From Brachybacterium sp. SGAir0954 (GTDB lineage: Bacteria; Actinomycetota; Actinomycetes; Actinomycetales; Dermabacteraceae), in the NCBI RefSeq assembly GCF_005490785.1, contig NZ_CP027295.1, positions 496,001-560,000 of the forward strand: a stretch of 64,000 nt of DNA. The letters run 5' to 3'. A program made the translations under genes and the position numbers. A model generated the notes under the pieces. That model made no database searches. It worked only from the letters and a program-made list of their open reading frames with translations, and had not been told where the DNA came from. The stretch's first letter is position 1. Each line of letters begins with the position of its first letter. Below, in pieces: positions 24,429-32,480 of the stretch.

Positions 24429-25517
24429 ATGCCTGCCTCCGAAGGCGCCAACTACGCCCCCGCCGCGATGCCGAAGCCGGTCGTGGAGCCCGGGGAGTTC
24501 GTGTTCGCCGCGATGCACCTGGACCACGGCCACATCGGCGGCATGACGCAGGGCCTGATCGGCGCCGGCGGCACGCTGAAGTGGGTGTACGACCCACAGC
24601 CGGAGCGCCTCGCGGCCTTCGCCGAGCAGTTCCCGGGCGTGAGGGTCGCCCGCAGCGAGGAGGAGGTCCTCGAGGATCCCGCGGTGCGCCTGGTCGCGGC
24701 CGCGGCGGTCCCCGGTGACCGCGCCGCGCTCGGCATCCGCGTCATGGAGGCCGGCAAGGACTACTTCACGGACAAGACGCCGCTGATCAGCCTCGAGCAG
24801 CTCGCCGAGGCGAAGGCGGCCGTGGAGCGCACGGGCCGCAAGTACGCCGTGTACTACTCCGAGCGGATCCACGTGGAGTCCGCGGTGCTCGCCACGCAGC
24901 TGATCCAGCAGGGCGCCCTCGGCGAGGTCGTGCAGGTGCAGGGCATGGGCCCGCACCGCCTGGGCGATCCGGCGAGCCGCCCCGACTGGTTCTACGAGCG
25001 GGCGCGCTACGGCGGCATCCTCACGGACATCGGCTCGCACAACTTCGAGCAGATGCTCACCTTCACCGGGTCCGACGACGCCGAGGTGCTCTCGAGCGCG
25101 ATCGGCAACTTCGCGCATCCCGAGCACCCCGAGCTCGACGACTTCGGCGAGGCGCACATCGCGCTCTCCTCCGGCGCCTCGGGCGCGGTGCGGGTGGACT
25201 GGTTCACGCCGGACGGCCTGCGCACCTGGGGCGACGGCCGCACCTTCGTGGTGGGCACCGAGGGCTACCTCGAGCTGCGCAAGTACATCGACGTGACGAC
25301 GGACAACGGCCCGGACCAGGTCATCCTCGTGAACGGCGAGGGCGAGCAGCGGATCGAGGCGCACGGGAAGGTGGGCTACCCCTTCTTCGGGGAGCTCGTG
25401 CTCGACGTGCTGAACGGGACGGAGAAGGCCATGACCCAGGCGCACGCCTTCAAGGCGGTCGAGCTCGCGCTCATCGCCCAGCGCGACGCCCGGGTGCTGC
25501 GGGCCGCCGGCCAGTGA
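24429..25517 (+). CDS. Gfo/Idh/MocA-family oxidoreductase
   Basis: A third member of the family in this operon, 362 aa. It has an N-terminal extension (to about residue 28) before AAMHLDHGHIGGMTQGLIGAG, so the usual glycine motif is altered. The EKP motif is replaced by YFTDKTPLIS, which retains the lysine in a DKTP context. GGILTDIGSHNFEQMLTFTG is the conserved loop. AAAGGA precedes the ATG. A strong hairpin follows, making this the last gene of the unit. Confidence 0.88.
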   Translation: MPASEGANYAPAAMPKPVVEPGEFVFAAMHLDHGHIGGMTQGLIGAGGTLKWVYDPQPERLAAFAEQFPGVRVARSEEEVLEDPAVRLVAAAAVPGDRAALGIRVMEAGKDYFTDKTPLISLEQLAEAKAAVERTGRKYAVYYSERIHVESAVLATQLIQQGALGEVVQVQGMGPHRLGDPASRPDWFYERARYGGILTDIGSHNFEQMLTFTGSDDAEVLSSAIGNFAHPEHPELDDFGEAHIALSSGASGAVRVDWFTPDGLRTWGDGRTFVVGTEGYLELRKYIDVTTDNGPDQVILVNGEGEQRIEAHGKVGYPFFGELVLDVLNGTEKAMTQAHAFKAVELALIAQRDARVLRAAGQ

Positions 25518-25537
25518 CCCCCTGACCCGACCGACCC

Positions 25538-25570
25538 GAGCCCCGTCCTCCCCCACGGAGGGCGGGGCTC
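25538..25570 (+). terminator. Strong GC-rich terminator hairpin
   Basis: GAGCCCCG at 25538-25545 pairs with CGGGGCTC at 25563-25570, and the inner bases extend the stem to 14 pairs with one G-T wobble and a five-base loop. There is no long T-tract, as is common for actinobacterial terminators. It separates the oxidoreductase operon from the MarR gene. Confidence 0.7.
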
Positions 25571-25586
25571 GGTCGTGTGCGGTCGG

Positions 25587-25634
25587 CGATAGTTCGTGAT
25601 CCGAACTTGTTTTGATTCGCATTGCGAACTATCG
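25587..25634. promoter_or_regulatory. Nested MarR operator sites
   Basis: Two inverted repeats share one half-site. CGATAGTTCG (25587-25596) pairs with CGAACTATCG (25625-25634) at a 28-base distance, and AGTTCG (25591-25596) pairs with CGAACT (25602-25607) across five bases. All half-sites contain GTTCG/CGAAC. The region ends ten bases before the MarR start, so the sites should cover its promoter and give autorepression. Confidence 0.7.
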
Positions 25635-25643
25635 TGGCTGCTC

Positions 25644-26087
25644 GTGAGCCCCTCCACCCCGATCCCCCGCGACGACCTCCCCCAGCAGCTGACGCTCCTG
25701 TGCAGCCAGTTCGCCCGGATGGCCGCCCGCTCGGCGAAGGTGGGCGTCTCCTCCGTCTCCTGGCGCGTGCTCGCGACGATCCAGCGCCGCGGCCCGCTGC
25801 GGCTCAGCGAGATCGCCGAGCGCGAGAACGTCTCGCGCTCCACCGCGACCGCCGTGATCCAGCGGCTCGAGGACGAGGGGTTCGTGGACCGCGCGACGGA
25901 CCCCACCGACTCCCGCTCCTGGCTGGTGAGCCTCACCGCGGCCGGGGACGAGCAGCTCGCCGTCTGGCGCGGCCAGATGGCCGAGCACGTCGGCCCGCTC
26001 CTGGACGCGCTCCCCGAGGCCGACCTCGACGCCCTCTCCCGCGCCGCCGGCGTGCTCGCCGCCCTCGTGGAGACGCACGACTCCTGA
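25644..26087 (+). CDS. MarR-family transcriptional regulator
   Basis: Winged-helix repressor of 147 aa, normal for MarR. The core runs SSVSWRVLATIQRRGPLRLSEIAERE, the recognition helix is NVSRSTATAVIQRLEDEGF, and the wing is VDRATDPTDSRSWLVSLT. GTG 25644 is chosen; an in-frame codon at 25596 would place the operators inside the coding region. It lies 43 bases before an MFS exporter gene and probably represses both until a small-molecule ligand binds. Confidence 0.92.
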   Translation: MSPSTPIPRDDLPQQLTLLCSQFARMAARSAKVGVSSVSWRVLATIQRRGPLRLSEIAERENVSRSTATAVIQRLEDEGFVDRATDPTDSRSWLVSLTAAGDEQLAVWRGQMAEHVGPLLDALPEADLDALSRAAGVLAALVETHDS

Positions 26088-26130
26088 CCCCCTCCTCCCA
26101 CCACCCGCACCGCGAAAGAAGACCCCCTGC

Positions 26131-27426
26131 ATGAGTGCGACCACCGCCGCCCCCGCGGCATCCACCACGAGCACCGCGCCGACCCTGCGCGACGCCTTCC
26201 ACCAGCCCCGCGCGGTCTGGGCGATCGCCTTCGCCGCGACCGTCTCCTTCATGGGGATCGGCCTCGTCGACCCGATCCTCCCCGCCATCAGCGCCCAGCT
26301 CGACGCGACGCCCTCGCAGGCGATGCTGCTGTTCACGAGTTACCTGTTCATCACCGCGATCGCCATGTTCTTCACGAGCTGGTTCGCCTCCCGGGTCGGC
26401 GTGCGGACCACGCTGCTGATCGGGCTCGCCCTCGTCGTCGTCTTCGCGGCCCTCGCCTCGACCTCCGGCTCGGTCAACGAGATCATCGGCCTGCGCGCCG
26501 GCTGGGGCCTCGGCAACGCCCTGTTCATCTCCACCGCGCTCGCGGCGATCGTCGGCGCGACCGCGGGACCCTCGGGCGGCGCGATCATCCTCTACGAGAC
26601 CGCCCTCGGGATCGGCATGGCGCTCGGCCCCCTGCTGGGCGGTCTGCTCGGCTCGATCTCCTGGCGCGCCCCGTTCATCGGCACCGCCGTGCTCATGGCG
26701 ATCGGCCTCGTCGCGATCCTCGTGCTGCTGCGCCGTGAGCCGCGGCCGTCGCACGTCTCCCCGCTCGCCGCGCTGCGCGCCCTGCGCCACCCCGCGCTGC
26801 GCACCCTCGCCCTGACGGCGGTGTTCTACAACTTCGCCTTCTTCACCCTGCTCGCCTACTCGCCCTTCCCGCTCGAGGCCGCGGCGGCCGCGCGGGGCAC
26901 GGAGTTCGGGGCCATGGGGATCGGCGGCGTGTTCTTCGGCTGGGGCGTGTGCCTCGCGATCACCTCGGTGTTCGTCGCGCCGGTGCTGACCCGGAGGATC
27001 GGTCTCATCCCGACCCTGCTGACCACCCTCGCGCTGCTCGCGGTGCTCATGGTGGGCCTGTTCTTCCTGCACACCTCGATGACCGGGATCGTCGTGCTCA
27101 TCATCGTGGGCGGGCTGCTGCTGGGCATCATGAACACCGCCCTCACCGAGACGGTCATGGAGGCGACCGACCTGCCGCGCGGCGTCGCGAGCTCCGCGTA
27201 CTCGGGTGTGCGCTTCCTGGGCGGTGCGATCGCGCCGGCCGTGGCCGGTCCGCTCGCCGCCGCGACCTCCGCCGGCATGCCCTACCTGCTGGCCGCACTG
27301 ACCCTCGTGCTCTCGATCGCGATGCTCGTCATCGGTCGACGTCACCTCGCTGCGGTGGGCCACGAGCCCCTGCACCTCGAGGCCGAGGAGGAGGCCGAGG
27401 CGATCGCCGTGGGCGACGGCGCCTGA
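26131..27426 (+). CDS. MFS transporter (DHA1-type drug exporter)
   Basis: Membrane transporter of 431 aa with about 12 spans. The loop between spans 2 and 3 (SWFASRVGVRTTLLIG) is the MFS motif-A position, and the early DPILPAISAQL is typical of multidrug exporters. The second half opens with HPALRTLALTAVFYNFAFFTLL. The C-terminal tail is acidic (LEAEEEAEAIAVGDG). Its position behind a MarR gene suggests ligand-induced efflux of a toxic compound. No substrate can be named. Confidence 0.88.
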   Translation: MSATTAAPAASTTSTAPTLRDAFHQPRAVWAIAFAATVSFMGIGLVDPILPAISAQLDATPSQAMLLFTSYLFITAIAMFFTSWFASRVGVRTTLLIGLALVVVFAALASTSGSVNEIIGLRAGWGLGNALFISTALAAIVGATAGPSGGAIILYETALGIGMALGPLLGGLLGSISWRAPFIGTAVLMAIGLVAILVLLRREPRPSHVSPLAALRALRHPALRTLALTAVFYNFAFFTLLAYSPFPLEAAAAARGTEFGAMGIGGVFFGWGVCLAITSVFVAPVLTRRIGLIPTLLTTLALLAVLMVGLFFLHTSMTGIVVLIIVGGLLLGIMNTALTETVMEATDLPRGVASSAYSGVRFLGGAIAPAVAGPLAAATSAGMPYLLAALTLVLSIAMLVIGRRHLAAVGHEPLHLEAEEEAEAIAVGDGA

Positions 27427-27442
27427 GCCCCACACATTTCCC

Positions 27443-27484
27443 GACGGGACGGCCGTCGCGCCCCGGCGCGGCGACCGTCCCGTC
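27443..27484 (+). terminator. Terminator hairpin after the MFS gene
   Basis: GACGGGACGG (27443-27452) pairs with CCGTCCCGTC (27475-27484) as a perfect ten-base-pair stem; the GC-rich interior can extend the fold. It starts 17 bases after the MFS stop and lacks a T-tract. Confidence 0.65.
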
Positions 27485-27503
27485 GTCGTGACCCACGGAG
27501 CCC

Positions 27504-27533
27504 TTGACTCTCTCCTCGTGAACGATATATCGT
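27504..27533 (+). promoter_or_regulatory. PadR promoter with palindromic operator over the -10
   Basis: TTGACT (27504-27509) and TATATC (27526-27531), 16 bases apart, form the promoter. The perfect palindrome ACGATATATCGT (27522-27533) covers the -10. An operator at this place would let a dimeric PadR protein block RNA polymerase, so autorepression is likely. Confidence 0.75.
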
Positions 27534-27591
27534 GATGCTGTCGCGACACACACGGTGTGCGGCACCCCGGACCCGACAGAGGAGTTCCCCC

Positions 27592-28269
27592 ATGCGACAG
27601 CATCATCACGATCATCACCACCACCATTCCCCCGACGACCTCCGCGAGGGCTTCCGCGGCGAGCGCCGCTACCGACCCGAGGACGGCGACCCGCGCGGTC
27701 GTCGCGGCGGCGGGCCCGGCCGCGAGGGTCGCGGGGAGTTCGGCCCCGGCGAGGGCTTCGACCCCCGTGGCCCGCGCGGTCCCCACGGCCGCGGCCGGCG
27801 CCCCCGCGGCGACGTCCGCACCGCCGTCCTGCTGCTCCTCGCCGAGGAGCCGATGCACGGCTACCAGCTGATGCAGACCATCTCCGATCGCACCAGCGGC
27901 CGGTGGACCCCGAGCCCCGGCGCGATCTACCCGACCCTCTCCCAGCTCGAGGACGAGGGGCTGGTCGAGACCGCGAAGGAGTCCGGCCGCAAGCTCGCGA
28001 GCCTCACCGAGGCGGGCGCCGCGCACGTCGCGGAGCAGCGCGAGGGCTGGAGCGACCCCTTCGCCTCGCCCGACGGCGATGCCGACCAGCAGATCCCCGA
28101 CGTTCGCATGGCGCTGCACGACCTCGCGGGCGCCGTCCGCGAGGCGGGCCGCTCCGCGGACGCCGTGCAGCTGACCCGCGTGGCCGCGCTGCTCGCGACC
28201 GCCAAGCGGGACGTGTACGGGATCCTCGCCGCTCCCGGTTCGCAGCAGGACCCGGACGCCGAGGCATGA
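27592..28269 (+). CDS. PadR-family regulator with histidine- and glycine/arginine-rich N-terminus
   Basis: The protein has 225 aa. The first 75 residues are low complexity: MRQHHHDHHHHHSPDD, then Arg/Gly/Glu repeats. The winged helix begins at DVRTAVLLLLAEEPMHGYQLMQ and continues through SPGAIYPTLSQLEDEGLV, the PadR signature. A C-terminal helical dimerisation part follows. ATG 27592 has GAGGAG upstream. Such His-rich leaders occur in actinobacterial PadR proteins, and eight histidines in the first 12 residues could bind Ni, Zn or Cu; metal sensing is inference. No obvious target gene lies directly downstream. Confidence 0.9.
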   Translation: MRQHHHDHHHHHSPDDLREGFRGERRYRPEDGDPRGRRGGGPGREGRGEFGPGEGFDPRGPRGPHGRGRRPRGDVRTAVLLLLAEEPMHGYQLMQTISDRTSGRWTPSPGAIYPTLSQLEDEGLVETAKESGRKLASLTEAGAAHVAEQREGWSDPFASPDGDADQQIPDVRMALHDLAGAVREAGRSADAVQLTRVAALLATAKRDVYGILAAPGSQQDPDAEA

Positions 28270-28291
28270 GTCGTCGGCCCCTCGCAGAACA

Positions 28292-28328
28292 CCGCGCCCG
28301 CATCCCCTCCCCGGGGGTGCGGGCGCGG
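28292..28328 (+). terminator. Terminator hairpin after the PadR gene
   Basis: An 11-base-pair perfect outer stem (CCGCGCCCGCA with its complement ending at 28328) continues into four more G-C pairs, giving about 16 pairs around a five-base loop. It lies 22 bases after the PadR stop. Confidence 0.7.
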
Positions 28329-28522
28329 CGCATGTGAGGGCTCGGGCGCGGTGGATGTGCGCGTCGGCGTCCCCGCCACGTTGGTTCGCGCTGCGGTCGG
28401 CGAGGATGCCGACGATCACGTGCCCGAGCCGCCAGGCGATCGTGGTGACGGGGGCGGGGCCCGGCTCGGGCGAGGGTCCGCACCGCGGGTCTCGGTGGTC
28501 GTGCCGTCGTCGACGCCTCGGA

Positions 28523-28537
28523 GGACAGTTCCTGTCC
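28523..28537. promoter_or_regulatory. Operator candidate of the WYL regulator
   Basis: GGACAGTTCCTGTCC is a perfect inverted repeat (six-base arms, three-base spacer) 23 bases upstream of the WYL gene. A further half-site CTGTCC stands at 28553-28558, directly before the ATG. Repeated half-sites suggest autoregulation. Confidence 0.55.
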
Positions 28538-28560
28538 GCAGAGCGGGGCACACTGTCCCC

Positions 28561-29532
28561 ATGAGCGAGGTGACGCGGCGTGCCCTGCGGCTGCTGGCGC
28601 TGCTGCAGTCCCGGACGGTGTGGACCGGGCCCGAGCTCGCCGACGAGCTCGCGGTCACCGTGCGCACCGTGCGGCGGGACGTGGACCGGCTGCGCGAGCT
28701 GGGCTATCCCGTGCTGACCTCCGCGGGGCACGGCGGCGGCTACCAGCTGGGTGCGGGCCAGGCGCTGCCGCCGCTGCTGCTGGGGCCGGACGAGGCGGTC
28801 GCCGTGGCGGTGGGGCTGCGGCTCACGGCGAGCTCCGGGATCGACGGCCTCGACGAGGACGCCCTGCGCGCCCTCACCTCGCTGGACCGGATCCTTCCGC
28901 CGCAGGTCCGCTCCCAGATCTCGGCGCTCACCGCCGCCATGCAGGTCCTCACGGGACCCAGCCCGTCGGCCCGACCGGAGGTGCTCATGACCCTCGCCGG
29001 CGCGGTGCGCGACGGGGTGCGGGTGCGCGTGGACCACGAGCGGGCGGACGGCTACCGCGCCGAGCGCCGCCTCGAGCCGTACCGGATCCTCTCCTTCGAG
29101 CGCCGCTGGTACCTCTTCGCGTGGGACCTCGAGCGGGAGGACTGGCGCACCTTCCGGCTGGACCGGATGCACGCCGTGCACGCCTCCACGCTGACCTTCG
29201 CGCGACGCGAGACCCCGGACATCGAGGCGACCGTGCGCGGCGCCGTCACCCACGGCCCGTACCCGACGGGCGCCGTCGTCCGGATCCTCTGCCCGCTCGC
29301 CCAAGTCGCCGAGCGGATCCCCGGCCGGACCGCGACCCTCGAGGCCGACGGGCCGGACGCCTGCATCCTCCGCGCCGGGGCCGACGACATGCAGTGGGTC
29401 GCCATGCGCCTCGCCGTGCTCGGGGAGCCGATCGAGGTCATCGACCCGCCCGAGCTGCTCGACGTCATCCGCGGGATCGGGGACTGGGCGAGCGCCGTCG
29501 GCCGGTCAGAGGATCAGCAGGGCGAGCGCTGA
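28561..29532 (+). CDS. WYL-domain transcriptional regulator (YafY/DeoR type)
   Basis: DNA-binding regulator of 323 aa. The N-terminal HTH is LLALLQSRTVWTGPELADELAVTVRTVRRDVDRLRELGYPV, here described by residues about 10-50. HGGGYQLG and the WYL domain follow, with the diagnostic stretch RRWYLFAWDLEREDWRTFRLDRM. The last 80 residues form the WYL C-terminal extension. ATG 28561 is chosen because the operator lies just upstream. WYL domains bind nucleic acid or small ligands. Its last 27 bases overlap the convergent TSUP gene. Confidence 0.92.
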   Translation: MSEVTRRALRLLALLQSRTVWTGPELADELAVTVRTVRRDVDRLRELGYPVLTSAGHGGGYQLGAGQALPPLLLGPDEAVAVAVGLRLTASSGIDGLDEDALRALTSLDRILPPQVRSQISALTAAMQVLTGPSPSARPEVLMTLAGAVRDGVRVRVDHERADGYRAERRLEPYRILSFERRWYLFAWDLEREDWRTFRLDRMHAVHASTLTFARRETPDIEATVRGAVTHGPYPTGAVVRILCPLAQVAERIPGRTATLEADGPDACILRAGADDMQWVAMRLAVLGEPIEVIDPPELLDVIRGIGDWASAVGRSEDQQGER

Positions 29533-30285
29533 GACGACCGTCAGGACCAGGACGACCGACTCGAAGGCCTTCTGCGGGATGCGCCGCGCGATCCGGGTGC
29601 CAAGGAAGGCGCCGATCAGCACGACCGGCACCAGCATCAGGTCCATGACGAGCGTCGAGGAGGAGAGCAGGCCGAGGCTCGCGGAGAACGGCAGCTTGAG
29701 GATGTTGACGACCGCGAAGAACCAGGCGGAGGTGCCGAGGAAGGTCAGCACCGGCATCCGCATCGCGTAGAAGTACATCGACATGACCGGGCCGCCCGCG
29801 TTCGCGACCATCGTCGTGAACCCGCCGAGCAGGCCGTAGCCGGCACGGGCCGCGGTGACGCCGGCGCCGACGTGCTCCTCCCCCTCGGGCCGCTCGGGGG
29901 CGGGGCGGCGGCGTCGGATCACCGTCACCGCGACGAGGGCCAGCAGGATCACGCCGATGGTCGTGCGGACCACGTCCCCGCCGGCCAGCCAGAAGAAGAT
30001 CGTGCCGACCACGAGGCCCACGAGCACGCTCGGGATGAGCCGCAGCAGCGTGCGGACGTCCGGCTCGCGGCGGTAGGCGTACAGCGCCGTCCAGTCGCCG
30101 ACGATCAGCAGGAGCAGCAGCGCCGCCGTCGACTCCTTCGCAGGCAGGGCCAGGGCGAACAGCCCCACGGCGATCGTGCCGCCGCCGGGCAGCGCGGTCT
30201 TGGACAGCCCGACGACGAGCGCGCCGAGGACCACGAGGAGCCACGAGGCGACAGACAGGGCGGGGAGCAGGGAGACGAGGTCCAT
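29506..30285 (-). CDS. TSUP-family (TauE/SafE) membrane permease
   Basis: Putative anion/sulfite-type exporter of 259 aa with about eight spans. The family signature VVGLSKTALPGGGTIAVGLFAL is near the N-terminus, and its repeat GYGLLGGFTTMVANAGGPVMSMYF follows the cytoplasmic Arg/Glu-rich loop (RRRRPAPERPEGEEH). TSUP proteins move small organic or sulfur anions; the substrate here is unknown. The gene ends inside the last 27 bases of the WYL regulator on the other strand, so both proteins use the same DNA for their C-termini. Confidence 0.9.
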   Translation of the reverse strand: MDLVSLLPALSVASWLLVVLGALVVGLSKTALPGGGTIAVGLFALALPAKESTAALLLLLIVGDWTALYAYRREPDVRTLLRLIPSVLVGLVVGTIFFWLAGGDVVRTTIGVILLALVAVTVIRRRRPAPERPEGEEHVGAGVTAARAGYGLLGGFTTMVANAGGPVMSMYFYAMRMPVLTFLGTSAWFFAVVNILKLPFSASLGLLSSSTLVMDLMLVPVVLIGAFLGTRIARRIPQKAFESVVLVLTVVSALALLIL

Positions 30286-30378
30286 CGGGGGACGGGATCC
30301 TTGGTCGAGCAGGGCGACGCCGGGCGGGCGCGGGGACGACCGATCCTCTCACCGGGCGGGGGTCGCGTGCAGGACGGG

Positions 30379-31674
30379 TCAGCTCCGGCGCAGCCGCACC
30401 ACGCCGAGCAGCACCATCCCCGCGACGGGCAGCAGCGGCCAGGCGGTCACGCCGCCCTCCCCCACGACTCCCACCGAGGCGACGACGCCGAGGCCCGCGG
30501 TGACGGTGACGGCGGCGAGGACGGGACGCCACGGGGCCGGAGCGGGGCGGGGATCCTCCCGGGGGTCCTCGAAGCGACCCATGACCAGCACCACGAGTCC
30601 GGTGAGGACGAGCAGCGCCGCGGCCCACAGCGGTCTCGTCGCCCACCAGGCGCCGCTCGCCGGCTCGGGCAGCAGCACCCTCGCGTCGAGGGCGAGCAGC
30701 AGCTGGGCGAGGGCGACCATGGCGGTGAGATGCCACAGGAACCAGGTCATGATCCGACGGTTGACGAGCACGGTGACGAACCACAGGCGCGGCCGGCGCA
30801 GCAGCGCCTCGAGGGGCTTCTCGAGGCTCAGCACGAGTCCGGCCTGCAGCATCCCGAGGAATGCCATGGTCACGCGGGTGGGGCTCGAGTTGGAGAGGTC
30901 GTCGGCCGCGGACGTGATCATCGAGACGGGGTACGGCCCCGCGAGCACGAGCAGCAGCAGCCCCGCGAGCCCGATGGCCGCGAGCAGGAGCCGCCGTCGG
31001 AGGCCGTCGAGCCGACCGTCGAGCCAGGCGTAGCCGAACTGGTGGAACGCCGCCCACACCAGCAGGTAGTTCGGGAAGCCGAGCAGAGGCTGGTCGGCGG
31101 CGATGCTGATCGCGTCGACCGCCCCGGCAAGCGCGATGCCGCCGACGATCGACCACCAGCCCCACCGCTCCCACAGCAGCAGGCACGGCGGCGCGACGAG
31201 GATGACCATGACGTACGCGGCGAGGAACCAGGTGGGGATCAGCGCCATCTGCGAGGCGAGCTGCACGACTGCATATGGCGCATCGGCGGCGACCGCCACG
31301 ATCCCGATCACCTGCCATGCGAGGAGCAGCGGGATCAGCGGGATCCCGAGCCGGCGCAAGCGCGTGCGCAGCCACTGACCGTAGCCGACGCCCTTCCGGC
31401 GGGCCGATCGCCAGGACAGGGCGTTGGAGTAGCCGCCTACCAGGAAGAAGATAGGCATCACCTGGAACACCCAGGTCAGCGGGTGGGTCCAGGTCGCGAT
31501 GTCGAGCACGCCGTGGGGAAGGATGCCGCCGTCGGCATCCACCGCGATGATCGTCCAGTGCCCGAGCACCACCACGGTGATCGCGGCGGCCCGCAGCAGG
31601 TCCACGACCCGGTTGCGGCTCGCCGGGGTCGCGGCGTCGACCTGCTCGGCACGGCTCGGTCGCGGGGTCGTCAT
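30379..31674 (-). CDS. Acyltransferase family 3 membrane protein
   Basis: A 431-aa multi-span protein of the acyltransferase-3 family, which adds acetyl or other acyl groups to cell-surface sugars. Near the N-terminus are RNRVVDLLRAAAITVVVLGHW with the catalytic His and VFQVMPIFFLVGGYSNALSW, the second family hallmark. About ten spans follow, with a Pro-rich C-terminal loop (DPREDPRPAPAP) before the last two. The ATG at 31674 fits the family N-terminus; the frame stays open upstream without a plausible start. It lies 17 bases after the SDR gene on the same strand. Confidence 0.88.
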   Translation of the reverse strand: MTTPRPSRAEQVDAATPASRNRVVDLLRAAAITVVVLGHWTIIAVDADGGILPHGVLDIATWTHPLTWVFQVMPIFFLVGGYSNALSWRSARRKGVGYGQWLRTRLRRLGIPLIPLLLAWQVIGIVAVAADAPYAVVQLASQMALIPTWFLAAYVMVILVAPPCLLLWERWGWWSIVGGIALAGAVDAISIAADQPLLGFPNYLLVWAAFHQFGYAWLDGRLDGLRRRLLLAAIGLAGLLLLVLAGPYPVSMITSAADDLSNSSPTRVTMAFLGMLQAGLVLSLEKPLEALLRRPRLWFVTVLVNRRIMTWFLWHLTAMVALAQLLLALDARVLLPEPASGAWWATRPLWAAALLVLTGLVVLVMGRFEDPREDPRPAPAPWRPVLAAVTVTAGLGVVASVGVVGEGGVTAWPLLPVAGMVLLGVVRLRRS

Positions 31675-31691
31675 CGGCCGAGCGTAGCCGC

Positions 31692-32441
31692 TCAGGGCAG
31701 GATCGCGTCCGTGTACCCGCCGTCGACGCGCAGCGCCCCGCCGGTCGTCGCCGAGGCGAGCGGGAAGCTGAGGTAGACGACCATGTTCGCGATCTCCTCG
31801 GGGCGGATCAGGCGCTGCACGAGGGACTGCGGGCGGTGCAGCCGCATGAACTCGGCCTCCGCCTCCTCCCACGGCAGGGACGTGTCGACGAGCTGGTAGA
31901 CGAAGTCCTGCACGCCCTCGGTGTAGGTGGGGCCGGCGATCACGGAGTTCACGGTGACACCGGTGCCGGCGGCGTCCTTCGCGAAGCCGCGGGAGACGGC
32001 CAGCAGCGCCGTCTTGGAGACGCCGTGGTGGATCATCTCCGCCGGGGTGACGATCGCGGAGTCGCTCGCGATGTTCAGGACCCGGCCCCAGCCCGCCTCC
32101 TTCATGCGCGGCAGCGTCGCCCGGATCAGGCGCACCGCGGCGAGGACGTTGACCTCCCAGTACCGCTGCCACTCCGCGTCGGTGATCTCGAGCGCGGGCG
32201 TCGCACCGAACACCCCGAGGTTGTTGACCAGGATGTCGACGTCGCCCACCTCCGCGAGCGCGGCGGCGAGGCCGTCCTCGGTGGTGACGTCCCCGGGTGC
32301 GGCGACCAGGAGCTCGCGCGGGACACCATCGCCGACGAGCGCGTCGACCGCCTCGGCGAGCCGCTGGACGATCGCGATGCCGATGCCCTGCGTGGATCCG
32401 CTGACGAAGGCGGTGCGATCGGTGAGGTCGAGGGTGAGCAT
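31692..32441 (-). pseudogene. SDR-family oxidoreductase, probably inactive (catalytic Tyr lost, cofactor region shortened)
   Basis: The 249-aa frame is a clear short-chain dehydrogenase: GSTQGIG (15-21), DILVNNLG (69-76), the active-site Ser region IASDSAI (124-130) and a C-terminal GGALRVDGGYTDAILP. The YxxxK motif reads H139-G-V-S-K143, so the catalytic Tyr is His (codon CAC). The stretch expected between GIGIAIVQRLAE and VDALVGDGV (second beta strand and NAD(P)-specificity loop, usually about 15-20 residues more) is missing in frame. Both changes should abolish normal dehydrogenase activity. GAGGAGG precedes the ATG. There is no frameshift or stop, so it may still be expressed; a non-catalytic role cannot be excluded. 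Confidence 0.7.
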
Positions 32442-32480
32442 GCGGTCCTCCTCGATGGGTGCCGGCGATCTGCCGCGACC

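Noticed and set aside
25933-29304. 1123-aa minus-strand frame
   Set aside because: It runs antisense to MarR, MFS, PadR and WYL genes, each with clear domains and ribosome sites; the translation is repetitive Arg/Gly/Glu/His.
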